The translations under genes were made by a program, and so were the position numbers. From NCBI RefSeq assembly GCF_050948215.1, contig NW_027488837.1, positions 124,001-188,000 of the forward strand: a stretch of DNA of 64,000 nucleotides, in the 5' to 3' direction. Under the pieces are notes generated by a model. The model ran no database searches, was not told the origin of the DNA, and saw nothing but the letters and a program-made list of their open reading frames with translations. Source of the DNA: Halictus rubicundus. Taxonomy: Eukaryota; Arthropoda; Insecta; Hymenoptera; Halictidae. This document shows positions 53,853-64,000 of this stretch, one piece after another; position 1 is the first letter of the stretch, and every line of letters begins with the position of its first letter.

Positions 53853-56800
53853 AGAGAAGAGGATAGGATAGATGATATTATAGGATAGATTATACGATAT
53901 TATAGGGGATAGGATAGGATAGAGGATGGGATAGGATAGAGTACAGGATAGGATAGAGGATAGGATAGGATACAGGATAGGATAGAGGATAGGATAGGAT
54001 GGAGGATAGGATAGGATAGAGGATAGGATAGGATAGAGAATAGGATAGGAAAGAGGATAGCATAGGATAGTGGATAGTATAGGATAGAGGATATGATAGG
54101 ATAGAGTATGGGTTAGGGAAGAGGATGGGATAGGATAGAGAATAGCGTAGGATAGATGATATTATAGGATAGAGGATAGGATAGGATAGAGGATAGGATA
54201 GGATTCGAATGAGGATAGCATATGATAGAGGATAGGATAGAGTATAGGATAGAGGATTGGATAGGATAGAGGATAGAGGATAGGATAGGATAGAGGATAG
54301 GATAGCATAGATGATATTATAGGATTGACGATAGGATAGGATAAAGGACAGGACGGGATAGAGGACAGGATAGAGGATTGGATTGTTTAGAGGATGGGAT
54401 AGGATAGAGTACAGGATAGGATAGAGGATAGGATAGGATACAGGATAGGATAGAGGACAGGATAGGATGGAGGATAGGATAGGATAGAGGATAGGATAGG
54501 ATAGAGGATATTATAGGACAGAGGATAGGATAGGATAGGATTGAGGATAGGATAGGATAGAGGATACGATATTATAGAGGATATTATAGGATAGAGGATA
54601 GGATAGGATAGAGGATAGGATAGGATAGAGAATAGGATAGGAAAGAGGATAGGATACGATAGAGGATAGGATACGATTGAGGGCAGGATAAAATAGAGGA
54701 TAGGATAATATAGAAGATAGGATAGGATAGAGGATAGGATAGGATAGAGGATAGGATAGGATGGAGGATAGGATAGGATAGAAGATAGGATAGGATAGAG
54801 GATAGGATACGATAGATGATATGATAGGATAGGATAGAGGATAGGATAGCATGGAGGATAGGATACGATAGATGATATGATAGGATAGGATAGAGGATAG
54901 GATAGCATGGAGGATAGGATAGGATTAAGGATAGGATAGGTTAGAGGATGGGATAGGATAGAGAATAGCGTAGGATAGATTATATTATAGGATAGAGGAT
55001 AGGATAGGATAGAGGATAGGATAGGATTCGATTGAGGATAGCATGTGATAGAGGATAGGATAGAGGATAGGATAGGATAGAGGATAGGATAGGATAGTGG
55101 ATAGGATAGGATAGAGGATAGGACAGAATAGAGGATAGGATAGAATAGACGATAGGATAGGATAGAGGAGAGGATAGCATAGAGGATAGGATAGGATAGA
55201 GGGTAGGATAGGATAGAGGATAGGATAGGATAGTGGATAGGATAGGATAGAGGATAGGATAGGATAGAGTATAGGATAGGATAGACGATAGGATAGGATA
55301 GAGGATAGGATAGCATAGAGGATAGGATAGAATTGACGATAGGATAGGATAGAGGACAGGACGGGATAGAGGATAGGATAGAGGATTGGATAGGATAGAG
55401 GATAGGATACGATAGAGGATAGGATAGGATAGAGGATAGGATAGGATAGAGAATAGGATAGGATAGATGATATTATAGGATAGAGGATACGATATTATAG
55501 GGGATAGGATAGGATAGAGGATGGGATAGGATAGAGGATAGGATAGGATAGAGGATAGGATAGGATAGAGGATAGGATAGGATAGATGATATTATAGGAT
55601 TGACGATAGGATAGGATAGAGGACAGGACGGGATAGAGGACAGGATAGAGGATTGGATAGGATAGAGGATAGGATAGGATAGAGGATAGGAGAGGATAGA
55701 TGATATGATAGGATAGGATAGAGGATAGGATAGCATGGAGGATAGGATACGATAGATGATATGATAGGATAGGATAGAGGATAGGGTAGCATGGAGGATA
55801 GGATAGGATTAAGGATAGGATAGGTTAGAGGATAGGATAGGATAGAGGATAGGATAGGATAGAGGATAATATAAAGGATTGGATAGGATAGAGGACAGGA
55901 TACGATAAAGTATAGGATAGGATAGAGGATAGGATAGGATAGAGAATAGGATAGGAAAGAGGATAGGATAGGATAGTGGATAGGATAGGATAGAGGATAT
56001 GATAGGATAGAGTATGGGATAGGGAAGAGGATGGGATAGGATAGAGAATAGCGTAGGATAGATTATATTATAGGATAGAGGATAGGATAGGATAGAGGAT
56101 AGGATAGGATAGGATAGAGGATAGGATAGGATAGAGGATAGGATAGAATAGAGGATAGGATAGAATAGACGATAGGATAGGATAGATAATAGGATAGCAT
56201 AGAGGATAGGATAGGATAGAGGATAGGATAGGATAGAGGATAGGATAGGATAGTGGATAGGATAGGATAGAGGATAGGATAGGATAGAGGATAGGATAGG
56301 ATAGACGATAGGATAGGTTAGAGGATAGGATAGCGTAGAGGATAGGATAGGATTGACGATAGGATAGGATAGAGGACAGGACGGGATAGAGGATAGGATA
56401 GAGGATTGGATAGGATAGAGGATAGGATACGATAGAGGATAGGATAGGATAGAGGATAGGATAGGATAGATAATAGGATAGGATAGATGATATTATAGGA
56501 TAGAGGATACGATATTATAGGGGATAGGATAGGATAGAGGATGGGATAGGATACAGTACAGGATAGGATAGAGGATAGGATAGGATAGAGGATAGGATAG
56601 GATAGAGGATAGGATAGGATAGATGATAGGATAGGATTCGATTGAGGATAGCATATGATAGAGGATAGGATAGAGGATAGGATAGGATAGAGGATAGGAT
56701 AGAGGATAGGATAGGATAGAGGATAGGATAGGATAGTGGATAGGATAGGATAGAGGATAGGGTAGAATAGAGGATAGGATAGAATAGACGATAGGATAGG

Positions 56801-56955
56801 ATAGAGGATAGGATAGCATAGAGGATAGGATAGGATAGAGGATAGGATAGGATAGAGGATAGGATAGGATAGTGGATAGGATAGGATAGAGGATAGGATA
56901 GGATAGAGGATAGGATAGCATAGAGGATAGGATAGGATTGACGATAGGATAGGAT
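53853..56955. repeat. Higher-order repeat of 3,103 bp, copy 2 of a head-to-tail pair
   Basis: Directly adjoins copy 1 and is 17 bp shorter because one monomer is missing near 55,530, where copy 1 has an extra gagtacagg unit near 52,411. After 56,955 the sequence becomes gaggacagg instead of gagaagagg, which ends the pair. Confidence 0.92.
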
Positions 56956-59900
56956 AGAGGACAGGACGGGATAGAGGATAGGATAGAGGATTGGATAGGA
57001 TAGAGGATAGGATACGATAGAGGATAGGATAGGATAGAGGATAGGATAGGATAGAGAATAGGATAGGATGGATGATATTATAGGATAGAGGATACGATAT
57101 TATAGGGGATAGGATAGGATAGAGGATGGGATAGGATAGAGTACAGGATAGGATAGAGGATAGGATAGGATACAGGATAGGATAGAGGATAGGATAGGAT
57201 GGAGGATAGGATAGGATAGAGGATAGGATAGGATAGAGGATATTATAGGACAGAGGATAGGATAGGATAGGATTGAGGATAGGATAGGATAGAGGATACG
57301 ATATTATAGAGGCTATTATACTATAGAGGATAGGATAGGATAGAGGATAGGATAGGACAGATGATATTATAGGATGACGATAGGATAGGATAGAGGACAG
57401 GACGGGATAGAGGACAGGATAGAGGATTGGATAGGATAGAGGATAGGATACGATAGAGGATAGAGGATAGGATAGGATAGAGGATAGCACAGAGAATAGG
57501 ATAGAATAGAGGATAGGATAGGAGATTGGATAGGATACAGGCTAGGAGACGATAGAGAATAGGATAGGATAGAGGATAGGATAGAAGATTGGATAGGATA
57601 CAGGCTAGGAGACGATAGAGAATAGGATAGGATAGATGGTACTATAGGAAAGAGGATACGATAGGATAGATAATAGGATAGGAAAGACGATAGGATAGGA
57701 TAGAGAATGGGATAGGATAGAGGATAGGATAGGATAGAGAATAGCACAGAGAATAGGATAGGATAGAGGATAGGATAGGATAGGATAGATGATATTATAG
57801 GATTGACGATAGGATAGGATAGAGGACAGGACGCGATAGAGGACAGGATAGAGGATTGGATAGGATAGAGGATAGGATACGATAGAGGATAGGATAGGAT
57901 AGAGGATAGGATAGGATAGAGAATAGGATAGGATAGATGATATTACAGGATAGATTATACGATATTATAGGGGATAGGATAGGATAGAGGATGGGATAGG
58001 ATAGAGTACAGGATAGGATAGAGGATAGGATAGGATACAGGTTAGGATAGAGGATAGTATAGGATGGAGGATAGGATAGGATAGAGGATAGGTTAGGATG
58101 GAGGATAGGATAGGATAGAAGATAGGATAGGATAGAGGATAGGATACGATAGATGATATGATAGGATAGGATAGAGGATAGGATAGCATGGAGGATAGGA
58201 TACAATAGATGATATGATAGGATAGGATAGAGGATAGGATAGCATGGAGGATAGGATAGGATTAAAGATAGGATAGGTTAGAGGATGGGATAGGATAGAG
58301 AATAGCGTAGGATAGATTATATTATAGGATAGAGGATAGGATAGGATAGAGGATAGGATAGGATTTGATTGAGGATAGCATATGATAGAGGATAGGATAG
58401 AGGATAGGATAGGATAGAGGATAGGATAGGATAGTGGATAGGATAGGATAGAGGATAGGATAGAATAGAGGATAGGATAGAATAGACGATAGGATAGGAT
58501 AGAGGAGAGGATAGCATAGAGGATAGGATAGGATAGAGGATAGGATAGGATAGAGGATAGGATAGGATAGTGGATAGGATAGGATAGATGATAGGATAGG
58601 ATAGAGGATAGGATAGGATAGACGATAGGATAGGATAGAGGATAGGATAGCATAGAGGATAGGATAGGATTGACGATAGGATAGGATAGAGGACAGGACG
58701 GGATAGAGGATAGGATAGAGGATTGGATAGGATAGAGGATAGGATACGATAGAGGATAGGATAGGATAGAGGATAGGATAGGATAGAGAATAGGATAGGA
58801 TAGATGATATTATAGGATAGAGGATACGATATTATAGGGGATAGGATAGGATAGAGGATGGGATAGGATAGAGGATAGGATAGGATAGAGGATAGGATAG
58901 GATAGATGATAGGATAGGATTCGATTGAGGATAGCATATGATAGAGGATAGGATAGAGGATAGGATAGGATAGAGGATAGGATAGGATAGTGGATAGGAT
59001 AGGATAGAGGATAGGATAGAATAGAGGATAGGATAGAATAGACGATAGGATAGGATAGAGGATAGGATAGCATAGAGGATAGGATAGGATAGAGGATAGG
59101 ATAGGATAGAGGATAGGATAGGATAGTGGATAGGATAGGATAGAGGATAGGATAGAATAGAGGATAGGATAGAATAGACGATAGGATAGGATAGAGGATA
59201 GGATAGCATAGAGGATAGGATAGGATTGACGATAGGATAGGATAGAGGACAGGACGGGATAGAGGATAGGATAGAGGATTGGATAGGATAGAGGATAGGA
59301 TACGATAGAGGATAGGATAGGATAGAGGATAGGATAGGATAAAGAATAGGATAGGATAGATGATATTATAGGATAGAGGATACGATATTATAGGGGATAG
59401 GATAGGATAGAGGATGGGATAGGATAGAGTACAGGATAGGATAGAGGATAGGATAGGATACAGGATAGGATAGAGGATAGGATAGGATGGAGGATAGGAT
59501 AGGATAGAGGATAGGATAGGATAGAGGATATTATAGGACAGAGGATAGGATAGGATAGGATTGAGGATAGGATAGGATAGAGGATACGATATTATAGAGG
59601 CTATTATACTATAGAGGATAGGATAGGATAGAGGATAGGATAGGACAGATGATATTATAGGATTGACGATAGGATAGGATAGAGGACAGGACGGGATAGA
59701 GGACAGGATAGAGGATTGGATAGGATAGAGGATAGGATACGATAGAGGATAGAGGATAGGATAGGATAGAGGATAGGATAGAAGATAGGATAGGATAGAG
59801 GATAGGATAGGATAGAGGATAGGATAGGATAGGATAGATGATATTATAGGATTGACGATAGGATAGGATAGAGGACAGGACGGGATAGAGGACAGGATAG

Positions 59901-62900
59901 AGGATTGGATAGGATAGAGGATAGGATACGATAGAGGATAGGATAGGATAGAGGATAGGATAGGATAGAGAATAGGATAGGATAGATGATATTATAGGAT
60001 AGATTATACGATATTATAGGGGATAGGATAGGATAGATGATGGGATAGGATAGAGTACAGGATAGGATAGAGGATAGGATAGGATACAGGATAGGATAGA
60101 GGATAGGATAGGATGGAGGATAGGATAGGATAGAGGATAGGTTAGGATTGAGGACAGGATAAAATAGAGGATAGGATAATATAGAAGATAGGATAGGATA
60201 GAGGATAGGATAGGATAGAGGATAGGATAGGATGGAGGATAGGATAGGATAGCATGGAGGATAGGATAGGATTATGGATAGGATAGGTTAGAGGATAGGA
60301 TAGGATAGAGGATAGGATAGGATAGAGGATAGGAAATGATAGAGGATAGGATAGGATAGAGGATACGATAAATGATTGGATAGGATAGAGGACAGCATAC
60401 GATAGAGTATAGGATAGGATAGAGGATAGGATAGGATAGAGGATAGGATAGGATAGAGGATAGGATAGGACAGTTGATATTATAGGATTGACGATAGGAT
60501 AGGATAGAGGACAGGACGGGATAGAGGACAGGATAGAGGATTGGATAGGATAGAGGATAGGATACGATAGAGGATAGGATAGGATAGAGGATAGGATAGG
60601 ATAGAGAATAGGATAGGATAGATGATATTATAGGATAGATTATACGATATTATAGGGGATAGGATAGGATAGATGATGGGATAGGATAGAGTACAGGATA
60701 GGATAGAGGATAGGATAGGATACAGGATAGGATAGAGGATAGGATAGAATTGAGGATAGGATAGGATAGAGGATACGATAGGATAGAGGATAATATATTA
60801 TAGAGGATAGGATAGGGTAGAGTATAGGATAGGATAGAGGATATTATAGGATAGTGGATAGGATAGGATAGAGGATACGATAGGATAGAGGATAGGATAG
60901 AGGACAGGATAGGAAATAGGATAGGATAGGATAGAGGATAGGTTAGGATAGAGGATAGGATACGATAGAGGATAGGATAGTATAAAGGATAGAGGATAGG
61001 ATAGAGGATAGGATAGTATAAAGGATACGATGTTATAGAGGATAGGATAGAGGATAGGACAGGATGGAGAATAGGATAGGTTAGAGGCTCGGATTTTATA
61101 GAGGATTGGATAGGATAGAGGATACGATCTTCTAGAGGATAGGATAGGATAGAGGAAAGGATAGGATAGGGGAAAGGATAGGATAGATGATAGGATAGGG
61201 GATTGGATAGGATAGAGGATAGGAGGCGAAATAGGATAGGATTGGATACAGAATAGGATAGATAATAGGATAGAGGATTGGATAGGATAGAGGATAGGAT
61301 AGGATAGCGGATAGGATAGGATGCAGTATAGAATAGAATTGAGGATAGGATAGGAACGAGGATAGGATAGGATAGAGGTTAGGATAGGATAGAGGATATG
61401 ATAGGATAGGGAATAGGATAGGATAGATGATATTATAGGATAGAGGATAGGATAGGATGGAGGATAGGATAGAGGATAGGACAGGATAGAGGATAGGGTA
61501 GGATAGAGGATAGGATAGGATAGAGGATAGGATAGGATTGAGGATAGGATAGGAAAGAGGACAGGATAGGATACAGGATACGATATTATAGAGGATAGGA
61601 TAGGATAGGGAAGAGGATAGGATAGATGATATTATAGGATAGAGGATAGGATAGGATGGAGGATAGGATAGAGGATAGGATAGGATAGAGGATAGGATAG
61701 GATAGAGGATAGGATAGGATAGAGGATAGGATAGGATAGAGGATAGGATAGGATAGTGGATAGGATAGGATAGAGGATAGGATAGGATAGAGGATAGGAT
61801 AGGATAGACGATAGGATAGGATAGAGGATAGGATTGACGATAGGATAGGATAGAGGACAGGACGGGATAGAGGATAGGATAGAGAATTGGATAGGATAGA
61901 GGATAGGATAGGATAGAGGATAGGATAGGATAGAGGATAGGATAGGATAGAGAATAGGATAGGATAGACGATATTATAGGATAGTGGATAGGATAGGATA
62001 GAGGATATGATAGGATAGAGTACAGGATAGGGCAGAGTATGGGATAGGATAGAGGATACGATAGGATAGAGGATAGGATAGAGGACAGGATAGGAAATAG
62101 GATAGGATAGGATAGAGGATAGGTTAGGATAGAGGATAGGATACGATAGAGGATAGGATAGTATAAAGGATAGAGGATAGGATAGAGGATAGGATAGTAT
62201 AGAGGATACGATATTATAGAGGATAGGATAGAGGATAGGACAGGATAGAGGATATGATAGGATATGTTAGAGTATATTATAGGGGATTGGATAGGATACA
62301 GGATAGGATAGGATAGAAAATAAGATAGGATAGAGGATAGGATAGGATATCGGAAAGGATAGGATAGAGTATAGAATAGGTTGAGGATATGATAGGATAG
62401 ATGATAGGATATGATAGAGTATAGGATAGGGGATTGGATAGGATAGAGGATAGGATTAGATAGAGGACACGATAGGATAGGATGGCGGAAAGGATAGGAT
62501 AGAGTATAGAATAGGATAGAGGATAAGATAGGATAGAGGATAGGATAAGTTAGAGGATAGGATAGGATAGAGTATAGGATAGAGGATAGGATAGAGGATT
62601 GGTTAGGATAGAGGATACGATAGGATAGAGGATAGGATAGAGAATAGGATAGGATAGAGGATGCGATAGGGGATTGGATCGGATACAAGATAGGAGACGG
62701 AAGAGGATAGGATAGGATAGGATAGAGAATAGGATAGGATAGATGCTATTGCAGGATAGAGGACAGGATAGGATAGAGGATAGGATAGGATAGAGGATAG
62801 GATAGGATAGAGGATAGGATAGCGGATTGGATAGGATAGAGGATAGGATAGATGATAGGATAGAGGATTGGATAGGATAGAGGATACGATACGATAGAGG

Positions 62901-64000
62901 ATAGGATAGAGAATAGGATAGGATAGGGGATTGGATCGGATACAGGATAGGATACGATAGAGGATAGGATAGGATAGAGGATAGGATTGGGGATTGGATA
63001 CGATACAGGATAGGATAGGATAGATGATATTATAGGAAAGAGGATAGGATAGGATGGAGGATAGGATAGGATAGAGGATAAGATGGGATAGAGGATAGGA
63101 CAGGATAGAGGATAGGATAGGATAGAGGATAGGATAGAGGATAGGATAGCATAGAAGATAGGATAGGATTGACGATAGGATAGGATAGAGGATAGGATAG
63201 AGGATAGGATAGAGGATAGGATAGAGGATAGGATAGAGGATAGGAGAGAGGATAGGATAGAGGATAGGATAGAGGATAGTATAGGATATAGGGTAGGATA
63301 GGGTAGAGGATAGCATGGGATAGAGGATAGTATAGGATAGAGGATAGGATAGGATAGAGAATAGGATAGGAAAGACGATAGGATAGGATAGAGAATGGGA
63401 TAGGATAGAGGATAGGATAGGATAGACGATAGCACAGAGAATAGGATAGGATAGAGGATAGGATAGGAGATTGGATAGGATACAGGCTAGGAGACGATAG
63501 AGAATAGGATAGGATAGATGGTATTATAGGAAAGAGGATACGATAGGATAGAGGATAGGAGAGGATAGAAGATAGGATAGGATAGAGGATAGGATAGGAT
63601 AGAGGATAGGATAGCATTGAGGATAGGATTGGAGAGAGGATAGGATAGGATAAAGGATAGGATAGGATAGAGAATAGGATAGGAAAGAGGATAGTATAGG
63701 ATAGAGAATGGGATAGGATAGAGGATAGGATAAGATAGAGAATAGCACAGAGAATAGGATAGGATAGAGGATAGGATAGGCAATTGGATAGGATAGAGGA
63801 TAGGATAGGATTGAGGATAGGATAGGATAGAGGATAGGATATGATAGAGGATAGGATAGGATAGAGGATAGGATAGGATAGAGTATAGGATATACGATTG
63901 CATAGGGAAGAGGATAGGATACGATAGAGGATACGATAGGATAGGATAGAGAATACGATAGCATAGAGGATAGGATAGGATAGAGGATAGCACAGAGAAT
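56956..64000. repeat. 17-bp satellite array, right arm, more heterogeneous
   Basis: Array without genes. Shorter duplications remain: about 56,936-57,470 versus 59,224-59,757 (offset 2,288, marker ggctattatactatag at 57,311 and 59,599), and about 59,845-60,105 versus 60,481-60,741 (offset 636). From about 60.8 kb unit length and sequence vary more (ggattttatag, ggttgagg, gatatgttag). The array runs out of the window at the right. Confidence 0.9.
63186..63280. repeat. Short tract of 12-bp units (two pentamers plus GA)
   Basis: About eight units of GAGGATAGGATA in a row with one gagagagg variant. Here the unit is a multiple of three, so the minus strand reads a 4-residue repeat (SYPL) instead of the 17-residue one. 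It is the clearest pure run of the short unit in the window. Confidence 0.8.

Noticed and set aside
1..64000. CRISPR-like array
   Set aside because: There are no unique spacers between repeats. Units are contiguous 17-mers and no cas gene is present.
1..64000. Active telomere
   Set aside because: Unit length and sequence vary too much, higher-order repeats of several kilobases are present, and TTAGGG or TTAGG appears only as isolated variants.

Overview
This 64 kb window is almost entirely satellite DNA. I see no convincing protein-coding gene, rRNA, tRNA, CRISPR array, operon or bacterial feature. The basic unit is 17 bp, GAGGATAGGATAGGATA: three GGATA pentamers plus GA. Minority units have two or four pentamers (12 and 22 bp), so unit length follows 5n+2. 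The + strand is nearly free of C and the minus strand nearly free of G. The architecture points to a eukaryotic heterochromatic, pericentromeric or subtelomeric region. The LINE-type retroposon and the closeness of the ATAGG pentamer to the arthropod telomere unit TTAGG make an arthropod possible, but that is a guess.

Layout. From 1 to about 20.3 kb the array is close to the consensus 17-mer and carries loose higher-order repeats (HORs) of about 1.6-1.9 kb, marked by attggatgggataag. A divergent 0.7 kb variant block lies at 13.54-14.29 kb and again at 19.26-20.0 kb. At 21,702-22,040 and 23,179-23,518 lie the only non-satellite sequences: two near-identical copies of a GC-rich, hairpin-rich, poly(A)-tailed retroposon of about 340 bp, each flanked by the same 17-19 bp target-site duplication. 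From 24 to 35 kb are longer-range duplications (offsets about 5.3 and 6.3 kb). From about 36.9 to 47.1 kb a 3.3-3.5 kb HOR is repeated, including a head-to-tail pair of 3,328 bp. From 50.73 to 56.96 kb there is a head-to-tail duplication of 3,120/3,103 bp. From 57 to 64 kb the array is more mixed, with a 12-bp tract near 63.2 kb.

Inferred history: the 17-mer array grew by slippage (indels of 5, 17 or 68 bp), then by unequal exchange of kilobase blocks. One retroposon entered by target-primed reverse transcription at a ggttag variant of the satellite. A segment of about 1.1 kb holding the insertion was then duplicated. Six related array positions in the window keep the empty site.

Long open frames on the minus strand (up to 1,495 codons) come from the repeat: the reverse complement of the 17-mer has no stop codon in any frame, and 17 is not a multiple of 3, so every frame reads the same 17-residue peptide. 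I do not annotate them as genes. The best candidate for something undescribed is the retroposon and its structured 3' region. I see no novel multi-gene system here.
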